Assembly: GCA_050084985.1 (NCBI GenBank)
Contig: JBITNC010000001.1
Location: 73,098,001-73,162,000 of the forward strand
Direction of reading: 5' to 3'
DNA length: 64,000 nt
Source: Nageia nagi
Lineage: Eukaryota; Pinophyta
In this document: one piece after another, positions 23,779-35,987 of the stretch
How the letters are laid out: every line of letters begins with the position of its first letter
Numbering within the stretch: the first letter of the stretch is position 1
The notes under the pieces: generated by a model
Seen by the model: the letters and a program-made list of their open reading frames with translations, nothing else
What the model was told of the DNA's origin: nothing
Database searches by the model: none
Translations under genes and position numbers: made by a program

Positions 23779-23930
23779 TTGGAACCTACAAATTTAAGGT
23801 CCACATGCATGTATTACGTTCTTCTTTCAAATATTTATTTTGAAGTGGGCACTTGGGATAATATTCAAAGAGTAAGGACATTGATGAAGGATAGTTGGAT
23901 TCAAGTTGACAAAATGGTACATATTTTTCT
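23779..23930 (+). pseudogene. PPR protein E/E+ motif fragment
   Basis: The frame reads YYVLLSNIYFEVGTWDNIQR, VRTLMKDSWIQVDK and MVHIFLVR. This matches the C-terminal E and E+ motifs of PLS-type pentatricopeptide repeat proteins (organelle RNA editing factors): a YVLLSNIYA-G-WD...VR-MK block, then WIEV..KVH.F. No PPR repeats precede it and no DYW domain follows, so it is a detached piece. Its end merges into a minisatellite made from the same sequence. Confidence 0.75.
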
Positions 23931-24250
23931 CGTACGAGCCAATGTTGGGTTGAAGTTGACAAACGCATAAATGTTTTTTCTTGTATACGATGACCAATCT
24001 TGGATTGAAGTTTACAAAAGGGTACATATTTTTCTTGTATGAGCCTAATGTTTTGGGTTGAAGTTATTCCAAAAGGGTAAATGTTTTTCTTGTACGAGAT
24101 GATCAATGTTCCAAATTGAAGTTGACAAAAGGGTACATGTTTTTCTTGTACAAGCCAATGTTCGATTGAAGTTGACAAAAGGTTAAATAGTTTTATTGTA
24201 TACATGATGATCAGTGTTGGATTGTTCAGTTGAAAAAGGGTACTTGTTTT
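23895..24250 (+). repeat. PPR-derived minisatellite
   Basis: About six units of ~45-60 bp contain TTGAAGTTGACAAAAGGGTA followed by CATGTTTTTCTTGTACGAG and CCAATGTTGGA. Translated, each resembles WIEVDKRVHVFLVRD, so the unit is the PPR E+ segment at 23895-23945. Unit lengths vary by small indels. Confidence 0.85.
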
Positions 24251-27200
24251 TTGTTTTATGATATGTAGTTCTATTAAAGTTAAGTAAACTATTAACTTTT
24301 TAATGTAATTATTCATTTTTTTAATTAAACTAAACTAATTATGCAAGAAAAGCGTGAAATGCAAAAATTAAAGTACACTAAATTTGCAAATAAAAAACTA
24401 AATTAAAATACACCCATAAAACTAAGATATTAAAGTACACACCCATAAAACTAAATTTATAAGTATTTTTGCAAATAAAAAACAAGAGAAGCAAGAAATA
24501 GCATACCCAGAGAGCTGAAGAAGGTCGTGTGGCGGATGCAGAGCACATGGTGGCGGGCCTCCTCAAACCGAAATTGTGTTCATTGCAGGAGAGAATGAGG
24601 GCCTGCAAGCTATCTTCATGGGGTTTATATTCTACAAAACAAAATTTGGGTTCTCAAGAACTGAAATTTCATTTTTGAAAACCAAAATTTCATTCCTTAA
24701 GAACAAAAATTTTTGTTTTTAAAGATTGAAATTTTATTTCGTTTTCATTCGAGAGGCAAAAAGAAACGAAAGTTCGATCTTTAAAAACCAAAATTTTGTT
24801 TTAGTCCACCATTTTTTTTTAAGTGATGATGTCCACCTTAAGTGGATTCATCTTCTTACACTTACCCAACAAGGTGTTATCATTTTGGCATTTTTTGTAT
24901 TTTATATTCCTATATAATAATAATAATTTAATATTAATTTAAATTATAAATAACTATAATAGATATAAAAATCTAAAAAGATTATTAATTATTATTATAA
25001 ATAGTTAGCTATCATGCTTCTAATATAAAATTTATTTTCTTTCAATAATATAATGAGTTAGACAATAAACATAATCATATATATTATATACACGATGATA
25101 ATTAATTACCAACAGACAAAAATTGGCCCACAAACAAGGATGGCCCTAATTGTTGAGGCCTAAAGAGCTACACATCCCAAAGTGGATTAAACGATCTTCA
25201 ACCCATCCAAGTTTATGATGGAACCTTCATAGTTTGTTTGAAAAATGTTAGTCTTTACTTGGAGAGTGGAAAGAATGGATAAGAAGGATAATCATCTAAT
25301 TTAGTTGGAAATGTGATAATCTTTGGTTCATAGTATGAAGCTAGCTATCTTATGGGAGGCTCAGTTCTCACGCAATGAAAATATATTAAACATCACATAA
25401 TGACTTCTAACATGAGCATCCCCTTCTTTCCATAGTCATAGATAATTTTGTGATTATTAAGAATAAAGCAAGTGCAACTGGAGATGATTCAGTTACAACT
25501 AAGCCATTGACTCAAAGGATTGTTATGGACTCAAAGGATTCTATGGATAGTCAACCTTCTATTACACTTTGTCATGAGGAAAAAGATTATTATGGACTCA
25601 AAGGATTCTATGGATGGGAATGAATCTGCCATGAAGGATAAGATTAGTCTAAAGGTGGAAGAGGTGAACAAGTCCAACTAATAGAAGAAATAATTGGATT
25701 CAAAGCTAAGGAGGCAACTTATTATGATGAGGTAATCATAAAATATAAGTTGTTGAATGACCTTTCCATGACCCTTACTAGCATCATAAATTGTCTCAAC
25801 CTACTCGCCCGTAAGTGGATCAATTCTTAAATGAATTCTACAAGAAAATGAAGGCAATAAGCACTCGAAGCCCATAATCTCCTCAAGAACGATGCCCAAG
25901 GTTTGCAATAGTTGGTGGGATTCTAATCACCCCTAGTGTTTAATATATATGTATATTTTATTTTATCGCTTAGTTGTATGGTGACCTTTTAGGAGCTTAA
26001 AAAGACTATTGAGTTAAAATAATTTCATACACTCAAACCTCTATTATCAATATCAAAAAAAAATAGTGTTAATATTAATAGCCATCATCCAGCCAAATTT
26101 ATTGCATACCATGGGTGTTTATCATCTTTGGGTTGCATATGAAATCGATTAGAAACTGGTGGAACATGCTCAAATTGGTAATGGGTGCTTGAATTAGGCT
26201 AACTTTGGTCTTGGTTCATCCAGTTTGATCAATTTTGGCTGATTTGAGGTATAAACGCACAAGATTTGTAGCATAAACACCCAAAGTATATTGTTGAATT
26301 TGGCTAGAGGATAGTTGTGTCCAAAAAATTTAGTCTTCCTTTAGAAACCTCAAACTAAGTAGAGACTAATGTCTTAGTCAGAGAAATGAGGATTACTATT
26401 ATAGAGAATTTCCATAACATTTAAATCAAATGAGACTTGGAGGTGATATTTAATGGCTTTAAAAAATGGCAAATACATAATTAGATATTAAAACCATTAA
26501 GGAAATAGTTTATTCAACTCAATTATTCAAAATTTATCCACCTACAAGATGGAAATGTAGTAGACCTCTTAACCCAACAGAGGTATTGATTCAAATGGAC
26601 CTTACTTTATTATTCAAGTTTTAATGTGGTTATATGGCTTAAAATCTTATAAATATTTTGAAATGGAATTCTTTGATATAGGTCAAAGTTAATAATAAAA
26701 AAAGAATATTCAACTATTTTAATTACTTTAGTTATAAAGATTTTTCAATTGTAACTATTAAATATGGATTTTTAGCATAAAAGATTAAAAATTTTGATCA
26801 AAGAGCTCATTTATAGAGATAAACCCAAAGCAATTTTATCTAGTAGGAAAGGCTTACCAAATAAAGATTATATTAAAAGCAATAGCAAATTTAATATCAT
26901 TATAGGTAATGGATTGAATATAGTAGATAGTTTTGTTGTTCATATTGAAGTTGTGAAGTTCTTGACAAGCACATTGTCACCAAACGTCAACATCATCCAA
27001 TTACGATGTATGATTTATAAATAGATATCACAATCATTACTACATTTAGAATCTTTTAACAATGACATTACCAGTACACTTCATCATCTATGGTATCATC
27101 ATAAAGTACTAACATTATAATTTACAATCATTATAATTTGTAATTATAACTAAATTTCACAATCATCATTATTTTTAGAAGCTCTTAACAATCACATCAT

Positions 27201-27808
27201 TATTATATTTCATCATCATCCATAGAATCATCATAAAGCATCAGCATCATAATTTTGTAAGATACCACTAGAAGTTAAACCTTGATGAGTGTTCAAGCAC
27301 TTTAATAATCCAACCAAACAAGATCACACTAGTAATAATAGTTAAATATTATGTTTGTAGTATAAAATTGATATTTTTTCTAATATAATATAATGTAAGT
27401 TAAATAATAAATATAGCTTTAAATTATAAACTTAATAATAAATAAATTTAAAATTTATTGGATATGTTTTCATATATAATATATAGGTTTCAAATTTTTC
27501 AATTCAAATTCATTTATTTATGTTTTGCTATAATTTTTTATTATATTTAATTTTTTAATTTTCTAAATATACATTTATAAATAATATGATATACATAAAA
27601 ATATTCAATAGATTTATTATAATATAATATTTATAAATAGATATCAACATACTCATTAACCCAATCACCCACCCCTTATACCTCTTCACTTAATAATTTT
27701 AATATATTTATAAAATTAAATAAACAATGAAACCTAGATTATGCTAATGATAATAAAAAAAATCTCAAAACTTAAGTTAAAATATTTACTTAAGGATATA
27801 AAAAATAA
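24251..27808. other. non-coding, AT-rich, locally GC-richer
   Basis: No gene is recognised. A GC-richer island lies at 24500-24610. Near 24620-24800 there are complementary AAATTTTGGTTTT/AAAACCAAAATTT runs, suggesting a small inverted-repeat element. A 27-bp direct repeat (TTATGGACTCAAAGGATTCT plus ATGGATG) occurs near 25524 and 25590. The rest, notably 27380-27640, is extremely AT-rich. Confidence 0.5.
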
Positions 27809-27822
27809 AGATATAATAAAAT
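27809..27822 (+). repeat. L1 target-site duplication, left copy
   Basis: AGATATAATAAAAT here is repeated exactly at 33435-33448, directly after the poly(A) tail. That is the position expected for a LINE target-site duplication. Confidence 0.75.
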
Positions 27823-28044
27823 CGAACTAATAAATATCAAATAAGACCAATCAAGAAGAATCGGGAATAATGCACTCTACCATCTTATATTTTTCTCCCA
27901 GTCACCTTTTTGCTTCCTTTCTTTTTTCCTTCGAGCTTAGCAATCAACTCACCCTTCTTCCATTGGTTTGCTCCTCATTGTGGTTTCCAAACTCATAAGT
28001 AATGCATAATTGATGCCCCACTACAATCGTGGCGAAATCTCTTT

Positions 28045-29020
28045 TTGCAAGAAGCGAAGTTAGATTATGGATCCCCTCTAGAGGCTTGTACAACTAATGA
28101 TGGAAAAAAATGCTTGAAAATTCCAAAGGAGGTTACAGACCAAATTATAACATCAATTAGGTTAGAAGATGGACTAAAATGGAAAATTAAAGGAAGTCTA
28201 GAAGTCATTGCTTTGCCTAATGACTATTTGATGTTCACCTTTGTAAACGTTGAAGATAGGGACTATGTTTTGAGTACTCCTTGGTTCTTTGGAAAGAGGG
28301 GACTCTTTTTAGAAAAATGGAGGCATAACTTTAATCCTAAAAAACTCAAATTATGCTTGCTCCTATTTCGATGACTCTTTCGAAACTTCCTTTTAATCTA
28401 TAACACCAAAAAGTTTTTGAAGGAATTGTGAACTCCTTTGGAAAATTCATCACTGTGAATGAAGTCACAAAGGCCTGATCAAGGATGGTTTGAGGCAAGA
28501 TTTTGGAGTGAAACTTCCCAAGAATATTACCTTATATTTTGAGTTGGGTGAGTGGATCCAAGAACTAAGGTATGAAAGAAACAATTGCCTTTGCTTAGCA
28601 TGTAATCAAGTTGGTCATTCATTAAAATCTTGTCTGGCCAAAGTCGTTGTAGCAAGTACTATGTGTAAGGAATGGTGGCCAAAGTAACAGAAGGAAGGGA
28701 ATCCGAACGAACTTGCGAACGACAAAATCCCTTAAGCACCTATAGCAAAGACTATGGAAGTCGACGTTGATAATCAAAATAGAAAACCAATCAATCCACT
28801 AGTTGTCTCCATGGAGGCCCCTCTTGCTATTGATCACCAAAGCGTAGAAGGCCAAGGAATGGATCTAAGTGGACAAAATTATGGAGGAGATGATGGCGAA
28901 AAGACAAATGTAAGATCTAAGAAGAAAAAGGGCCAAAGTAATGAACATTCATCTTATTCGAAGGAGACTATAGTAAAAGAAACTCAATTTGGGAGAAATA
29001 ACATTAGAATTCTAACTTGA
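28045..29020 (+). pseudogene. L1 ORF1 (nucleic-acid-binding protein)
   Basis: The first part (28045-28374) holds the DUF4283 fold: LKWKIKGSLEVIALP, MFTFVNVEDRDYVLSTPWFF. A broken stretch follows, then a CCHC knuckle near 28590-28640 (CLACNQVGHSLKSC). A lysine-rich tail (RSKKKKGQ) ends near 29020. At least two frame breaks lie between 28375 and 28490 and near 28690. ORF1p of L1 elements binds the element's own RNA. The original ATG is unclear; a GTGGCGAAATC at 28029 may be a mutated start. Confidence 0.78.
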
Positions 29021-29171
29021 AGTGCTTCTAAATCGATAAACATTGGTTCCGTACATGTGGGAAGGCCAAGTAGTAATGAAGTCTATGAGAAGGAAGAGGT
29101 AAAGGATGTTGTGGATGGTAAACAGGCTACTATTGATTTTGGGGGTAGAGCAAGCTTGAAAGCCAGTAAAA

Positions 29172-29890
29172 GATTATTCTTATCTCTTGGAATGTGAGGG
29201 GGTTGAATTCCCCTTATAATTGTAGGCTCCTACGGGATGATTGCAGGAAGTCGAAGCTTGACTCGTTGTTAGTGCAAGTAACAAAAGTCAAGCAACGAAA
29301 AGCACAATTCATCAAAAATCAGATCTAGAAGGTGGTGTGAATGGAATTTGCTCCTACTCTTGGAAGTTCTAGAGGTTTGATGACTTTGTAGAATACGAAG
29401 AAGTTCATTTGTGAGTTATCTTTTGTTTCATCCAAATTGATTTATATGACATTGTTGGAAATAGAGTCTACAATCAAAAGCCATGTCTTCAATATCTACG
29501 CTCCTAATACTCTCTTGGCAAGGAGAAGCATGTGGGGATAAATTGAAAGATTTTTCGAAGGTAAGTTAAGGGAGCCTTTGATTATGGTTGGTGATTTTAA
29601 TTCCCCTCTAACTCAGGTAAACAACTTGGAGGAGTCTTGGATGCCCCAACGTGCTGGTATGAATGATTTTTAGAACTTTATCAATAACTCAGGATTGACT
29701 AATCTTGAACTCCATGGAAGTAAATGCACTTGGACCAATTAGAGGGTAGGTACGATTTGATCATGAGTAGACTTGACAAAATTATGGTTTCTAATGCTTG
29801 GATCAGGAATTTTCCAAATTTCCATTTGAAGTCCCTACCTAGAATTAGCTCATATCATAGTCCCTTGTTGCTAGAAGTTGAAGTACATGA
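29172..29890 (+). pseudogene. L1 ORF2 endonuclease domain (AP-type)
   Basis: It starts with LISWNVRGLNSP (catalytic Asn). The second motif, normally LQETK, is VQVTKV, so the catalytic Glu is lost. Further on are HVFNIYAPNT, LIMVGDFNSPL (the GDFN active-site motif, intact), CTWTN and ISSYHSPLLL, where the usual SDHSP has lost its Asp to Tyr. Several stops and one frameshift are present. Two independent active-site losses show it cannot nick DNA. Confidence 0.8.
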
Positions 29891-31134
29891 GAGAAGAAGA
29901 ACTCTATTTCAATTTGAAAATATGTGGCTTGATCATCTGAACCTAGAAACCAAAGTTCAAGAATGGTGGAATGTCATTATGCATGGTACTATGATGTTTG
30001 CGCTCATCAAAAAACTCCATCATATTAAGCTAAAGATGAGGTCATGGAATAAGGCGATGTTTGGCATGATTCAGAATGATAAATTTCAGCTTAAAGATCA
30101 AATTGAGGAAATTGACAGGAGAATTAAAAGACTTGGGGCACCTCGGATCTCATATCTGAAGAAACTGAATCTTCGTGCGAATTTCATAACACTCTAGCTA
30201 GTGAAGAAAAGTTTTGAAGACAAAAATCTAGAGTTACTTGGTTGTAAACTAGTGATCGCAACACTAGATTCTTCAAAATGACAACATTGAAGCATAGGGC
30301 AGCAAATAGGATTCGTGAAATCAAGACAAATCAAAGAATTTTGACTCGATTCTGATCAAGGAAATGGGGGTGAATTTTTTTCAAAAACTGTTGTCTTTGG
30401 AGGTAGCTCCTGACACAAGAATTATGGACGAAATTCTTGATCATATCCCATGCATGATTATTGAAAAGGATAATAAAAGATTAACAAGGCCCTTCTCTTT
30501 CTTCAAGATCAAAGCTACGATCTTCTCCATGGCCCACAATAAGTCATCAGGTCTGAACGACTTTCCCATTGAATTTTCCCAATCATTTTGGCACATTGTT
30601 GGAAAGGATGCGTTCTTAGATGCTTGTGAGTTGCAAATGTCTAACCAAATCGTCATGTCTTGGAATGTTACTTTTTTAGCACTCATCCCAAGGTCAGTGA
30701 TGGGAAGGAGTTCAAAAACATTCGTTTAGCTTGTGCAACATTGTTTGCAAAATTGTGACTCAAACTATGGCTAATAAACTCAAACCGTTATTATACAAAA
30801 TCATCTCTCCTAAGCAAAGTGATCTTGTTCAAGGGAGGCAAATTGTTGACGGTATAATCGAACTTCATGAGGTTCTCCACTCAGCGTGCACAAGGAATGA
30901 AGACATTTTTTCCTTAATTTGGATATGCAAGAAGCATATTATTGAATCAATTGGGAATTCTCGGATAAAGTTTGTGCTAAGTTCGGGTTCTCTCAGGTCT
31001 GGCAATCATGGATCCTGCAATGCATCTCTATAGCCTCCTTTTCAGTGTTGATTAATGGGGAAGCAATTGGCTTCTTTCAATCCTAAAGAGGATTAAGGTA
31101 GTACAAACCTATTTCCCCTTATCTTTTCATCATC
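29891..31134 (+). pseudogene. L1 ORF2 reverse transcriptase, catalytic core deleted
   Basis: Linker and RT motifs are visible: FENMWLDHLNLETKVQEWW, then FFKIKATIFSMAHNKSSGLN and FPIEFSQSFWHIV. WNVTFLALIPR and VTQTMANKLKPLL follow, then IISPKQSDLVQGRQIVDGI and RGLRQ (31088). From there the sequence jumps after MVEALGR (31137-31155) straight to the C-terminal region. The FADD catalytic box and the thumb are absent, meaning a deletion of several hundred codons. Confidence 0.78.
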
Positions 31135-31420
31135 ATGGTTGAAGCTTTGGGCAGAACAATTGGGAACTGGAAAGCTATTAGAAAGATCAAACTTGTTCCA
31201 ATTCCTCCTGATAATGGGATAAGTGATATGTTGGTTTGGAAGCTCGAACAAGAAGGTATCTATTATGTCAAATTTGGTTATGATTCTCTTAATTTACCTT
31301 TAGATGGGTCATTCTTGGTTAAGAAGACATAGAGCAAAAGAGTTACACCTAAAGTTTGCTACTTTTTATGGATTGCTTTTCGAAATCGGCTTAAGGTATG
31401 ACCTTCCCTAATCATTGTTC
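31135..31420 (+). pseudogene. L1 ORF2 C-terminal region (zf-RVT)
   Basis: The frame from 31135 reads MVEALGRTIGNWKAIRKIKL, then ISDMLVWKLEQEGIYYVK and FGYDSLN, with VCYFLWIAFRNRLK after a stop. This is the zinc-binding region typically downstream of plant L1 RT (the WKL...G.YSVK.GY block). The junction after EALGRTI marks the internal deletion. Confidence 0.72.
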
Positions 31421-33434
31421 TTTATGTCGAAATGCTAAAGAAATGATGGATCACTTATGTATTATTTCCCTTATGCCAAGGATGTTTAGAGGGAAATTCT
31501 TGGTGTAAACATGCATGTGTTGGGCATCTCAGTGTGTGATGCCATTGCCAAGTGGTTGTCGACTATGCCTAATAGATCCAAAATGAAGTGATGTTCCTTT
31601 TCTCTTCCTCACATTCTCTAGGAATTATGGAAGGAAAGAAATCATAGAATTTTTCAAGAAAAAAGCATGACACCACATAGATTGGTTTGCAAGATTCTGC
31701 GAATTATTAATGAAGATTAGGGTGTATACAAATAAGAACAACCTTGATCAGATCTTTGATGGTAGGGAGGGTGGGTCAACTACAGATTCACATGGGAACC
31801 AAACTTGATATTCTTCTTGCATGGGAGGCACATGAGATGTTGTCTTATATAGTCTCTATAGTTTTGGCATGGATTGAGGTGTTTAGAACCGTTGATCGAG
31901 GGGTTGTGTGGAGAGTCTTGATTGATCTTGCAAGGTGACATATTATTTACTACAAAGATGGTAACTCTTTCTATTCCACCTGACTGTCTCAATCATGATT
32001 AGGCAAAAACAACTTGAGCTTGGAAATGGTGATGTTTTTAAAGATGACTCAATTATATGGGGTATCCTGTGTAATGGTAGAATGAGGGGATTCATTGATG
32101 CTATGGAAGGTCATAACTTGGACTAGTCTCACCAAATCGTTGAATCCTAAGATAAAAGAAGGGTGACTAGATGGCACTCAGTTTACTACAATGCAGAGCT
32201 CATTACAGTTGCTACAAGTATGCGGAATGTTGGGCTCAAGTACAATCGGGATATGTGTGCATCACTAAACCATGTAAGCACCTTTATGGACCTGAGGGAG
32301 CCAATTCTGAATAGGAGGATGTCTGCCTACCTCATTGATTCTATTGTCTATCCTTGGAACGAGGTTATGAAGTTGCTCATCAAACTTTTCACCTTAGAGG
32401 GTCGATATACGAAAATCTAAGATTACCACTTTGTTTTGTTGTCTCACTTCAAAGGTAGATTTGAGGTTAGCCTGCCTTATTTTTTGTTTCATTGCCTTGA
32501 TGTCTACATTAAAAGAAATCGAGGATGCATCCCTATCCACCAAGGGTTGATCAAAATCCTAGTTAATTTTCTGTAGAGAAGCTAGAATGGCTACCCACTC
32601 CAGCAAATTTACCTGAACTACCCTCCTCTAGATAATCCCCACCCCTCCCCTATTCGGTCCCTTTCTTCTCCCCTTCCTCTTGCTTCCCTCTCCAATGTTA
32701 TCAACTTGTCCTCGTACTCTTCAAGCTCCAGAAAAGGCTCCACCTCACACTCTTTTGTGCTTTTGATTGAAGAGTAGGTGACTTTCAAAGGAAAATGTCG
32801 TAAGAGACAATGGATTTCTTCAGGGTCTAAGGAGTCCACCAAGTTGTTGATTGAGGAGTGTCCAAAACTATTTCAAGTTCAGAGCAAAAAGCAACTCACT
32901 AAGTGTAGGCGAAGTGGTTCATTTTGTTTCTTCAGCAATCATTTGTTTTTTTGGAAATACTAATGATTGGAAAGTGGCTAAAGTTGTCAAAGAAGCTTTA
33001 AGAGCCCATTTTGAATATGCATATGCTCTAAGTAAGTGAGATGGCAAGAAATGGGCAATTATCGTAGCCATTAAAGATGAAGACATTCCATCGTGTGTGT
33101 CGATTCAAAAGCAAGACAAGTTCACTGAAGAGGAATTGGATGTGTTGTGGTCATTCTTGGACTTAACTATGTCTTCTTTGACTTCTATTAGAAATTGTGA
33201 CACTGATTTGCATTGTCGTGTAAAAGTTCTAGACCCTAATGGGAATATGGGTGACCCTAGTTTGACCAACTCAAGGCTTCTAATGTTTAAAGTTTGGTTG
33301 ATAAGAATAGGAAAAAACATTTGTCTCATATGGCTACTATTCAATATCTATGGAAATGTTGTAAAAAACAGGTTTTAAGCCTAAACCCCTGTACAAAAAA
33401 CTTGTCAATAAATTCACCCTTACAAAAAAAAAAT
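31421..33434 (+). other. L1 3' region with poly(A) tail
   Basis: Little is recognisable. Short open stretches at 32163-32420 and 32778-33378 do not match a family I know. A pyrimidine-rich run lies at 32640-32690. The segment ends in A10 next to the right target-site duplication. It is longer than a usual L1 3' UTR, so foreign sequence may be included. Confidence 0.5.
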
Positions 33435-33448
33435 AGATATAATAAAAT
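33435..33448 (+). repeat. L1 target-site duplication, right copy
   Basis: Exact 14-base match to 27809-27822, immediately following the poly(A) tail (one T between). Confidence 0.75.
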
Positions 33449-33889
33449 GGTGTTATTCATATTGTTAAAAAGTAATCAAGTTACCAAGAAGCAACCTTAT
33501 TTTTTTCATGTATGGAAATATGCAACTACATTTTTTATAAACATGGTTATGTATTATGAAGTATTAAAATATATGAAACAATATCAAAATAAATTAAAAC
33601 AATGTTAACCTTAGTAAGAATATACAATTATCTTATATGAATTTAAAATTATCACCAAATGCTTAAGATACAAATATACAAACATGATCACATTTCCTAA
33701 GTGACTTTTAAAAAAAAAAGTTCAAATAAACAATTTAAACATGCATAAGAGCATATACAATTAAGACTAAAGCATGTAAAATCTAAGATAAAGTATGTAT
33801 CTCTTGTAGTGTATCAATTTATGTTGAAATATACATTTAGAGATACTAAGCATGTGTACTCTCCTCCTATTTACATGGTATAATGAATA
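33449..33889. other. AT-rich non-coding
   Basis: No gene or repeat unit is recognised; long A/T runs, including A9 near 33711. Confidence 0.5.
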
Positions 33890-34560
33890 GGGTGGTGGTG
33901 GTAGAGGGAGATTTGAACACTGGATATGGTTCCTAGTAAAGAGCAAATTAATTTGTGGAGGGCCCACTAGGTGAGGTGGTCGTTGGAGACAATGCCTCTA
34001 GAAATATTTAGCTCTTCACAAGGTATTAGGAAGGATCTTGCATCAATGGGAAGATGTGTAGCTTGTGATAACATGGGGTGAAGGTATGACTTCCTTGATC
34101 GTGTGATAAGATTGCCCCAACGCCTTGCCTTTATTACTTCAAGTGGCTGAGTTGGAGAAGTGTGTTGAAGAGATGTTGGGAGGTTTGGACATGTAGAGCC
34201 ATAAATAGGAGAGGTCGAAGGGTCTTTTAATTCACATTTTTTCTCTATTGTTGGTGCGCTTTGTAACTATGGCTAAAATCTCGGTCTCTTATTGCATTGA
34301 GTTGGTAGTCCTTCAAGTGGACAAGAAGACCAGGCAAGTGCTAGAAAAAGAGGTCTGGATGAGATTTCTCAATCTCTTCCAATGAGCAGAGATGAGAGCT
34401 TGGCCCTACTCTTGACCCTTTTGTGGGAGGATGGAAGGTTGAGACAAAAGGCATCTCCTTCGTCATTAACCAAGAGCTTATAAAGCCAATAAAAAAGAAC
34501 ACTATAATGTTTCAAGGTTCCCAAATAACTAGGTTCCAATGCCCTCATTACAATCAAATA
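33890..34560 (+). repeat. unknown dispersed repeat, copy A
   Basis: This copy aligns with 43940-43200 read on the minus strand. Shared blocks include GTGAGGTGGTCGTT, ATGTGTAGCTTGTGA, GTTGGAGAAGTGTGT, TTTTCTCTATTGTTG and CTTATTGCATTGAGTTG. Both copies encode a similar broken peptide (FSLLL..FVTM, SYCIEL). The family is not one I recognise; it is probably transposon-derived coding sequence. Confidence 0.65.
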
Positions 34561-35561
34561 CTTTTGTAAATCAATTTTTTTACATGATATTATTTCCTAA
34601 TATTTATTATGTTTTCGATTTTATCTAAAAATAGTATCAGTTCGCATTAGTTGTACTTCCCTAGAGCTAGACTTTGTCATATAGGTTCAATCATTCGAAT
34701 GGTTAGGTTTTATTATTCATTTTCTGGACAAGGAGAAAGTGGTGAAAGGTTTATGTTCACTTCTCGAATACCTAGATAAGCACTTCTACTTCCTATTCCA
34801 ATAGGCAATAAGAACAGAATTCAACTCAAAAGTATGTGAGTCACCTCATTCCTACACAAGTTTTGTGGATAAAGGAGTTGCAATTTTAATTCATTAATAA
34901 AGTTGTGCCATGTTGCAGTCAAATTCTACAAGTATTACTCGAGTATATCTTGAAGGATTAGGGGAGTTGGAAGAACAGCAAGTGTGGAATTTTCAATTGA
35001 TGTAAAGAGAATCTCCTATTCGAATCCACACCTTCACATGCTAATGATATGTCTCAAATGTCACATGATGATAACTCTTGTAGAAAGGTTGGAAACCTTC
35101 ATCACCCCCTTAACCAAATCAAAAAAAACTTGAGTATGAATATTGCTTGGCCCATAGCCTTTCCCTATTTCTACCATCAGCCAAAAACCTGAAAACATAT
35201 AGACAAAATATGTCTCAAAATAGGGTAGACACAATCCTGCAAATAAAGGTATAGAAGAAATAATGTGAACATGCACCAACTAGAGGGTAATGCATACAAC
35301 CCATATGAGGCTCCTTTTAATTTGCACACATGAAATAGATACTTCAAGGACAAGAAAAATTCTCCATTACATGAGAATTCATATTGATAACATGGACTTC
35401 TAAAAATGTTACTTCATGAAGAAACATATTCAAATGATATTTTCTGCTTCAATAGAAGCAGCTCCACAGGAATTGCATTGCAAAATTACCGCTTCCAGTT
35501 TAATTGACCACATTATTGCTAAATGCAATGATATATTATTCTATGATAAGCTTAGTTTACC
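34561..35561. other. no gene seen
   Basis: Downstream of the last visible helicase exon. I searched the minus strand for the missing C-terminal helicase motifs (SARG, HRLGRTGR) and saw none. Otherwise AT-rich with no repeat. Confidence 0.5.
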
Positions 35562-35583
35562 TGAATAACTAAAAACTGAATTT

Positions 35584-35682
35584 TTAAAAGACAGCGTTGG
35601 CAGCAGTTTCCAAACAACTTAATCCAGCAGTGTTAATTAAAGCATGACCTCTTTTTAAAGCAATGTGGGATAACTTCTGAAC
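35584..35682 (-). CDS. helicase exon 5 seen, premature end
   Basis: Starting after TTGCAG, the exon encodes VQKLSHIALKRGHALINT, which aligns with the family's VRQICHIALRRDHEFINT stretch. It continues AGLSCLETAANAVF and hits TAA at 35586-35584. A consensus donor (CAG/GTAAAC) at about 35562 lies beyond two stops, suggesting the exon once continued to there. Confidence 0.72.
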   Translation of the reverse strand, partial: VQKLSHIALKRGHALINTAGLSCLETAANAVF

Positions 35683-35780
35683 CTGCAACATTACACCACA
35701 TATATTTATGAAGGGTGAAGTGGCTATTACCTTCAAAAATTGAAAACACTCCCATTCATTCAATCAAAGTCAAAACTGAC

Positions 35781-35987
35781 CTTATGAGGAACTGTAGCGG
35801 AAAATAACACAGATTGCCTCTGTTTGGGTACAACATCAATAATCTTCTCAAGATCGTTGTGAAAGCCAAGATTTACCAAGTGATCAGCTTCATCAAGGAT
35901 GAGTAATTTCAAGCCCATTAAACGGTTTGAAAAACCTGATGTAGTTTCAATATAATCCAACAGACTCCCAGGGGTGGCCACTATGAT
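35781..35987 (-). CDS. helicase exon 4 seen (DEAD and SAT)
   Basis: 69 codons in phase 0 encode IIVATPGSLLDYIE, SNRLMGLKLLILDEADHLVN, then FHNDLEKIIDVVPKQRQSVL and FSATVPHK. The DEAD box (Mg-ATP hydrolysis) and SAT (coupling to unwinding) are intact. TPGR is changed to TPGS, removing an RNA-contacting Arg. The acceptor is ATTAG and the donor AAG/GTCAGT. Confidence 0.87.

Larger units (their letters stand above)
27823..33434 (+). mobile_element. L1-type LINE, near full length, internally deleted
   Basis: The element is bounded by a 14-bp direct repeat. It starts with a ~200-bp pyrimidine-rich leader, then ORF1 (DUF4283 plus zinc knuckle), ORF2 endonuclease, a partial RT and the zf-RVT region. 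A long 3' part ends in ten A residues (33424-33433). Order and spacing match plant L1 elements, though 5.6 kb is shorter than a complete copy because the RT core is deleted. Numerous stops make it dead. Confidence 0.82.

Noticed and set aside
23786-24316. 176-codon minus-strand frame
   Set aside because: It runs through the PPR-derived minisatellite in antisense; the repeat period creates the long open frame.
31744-31938. RNase H domain of the L1 element
   Set aside because: The position fits, but I could not find the expected DG-S motif or other catalytic residues.
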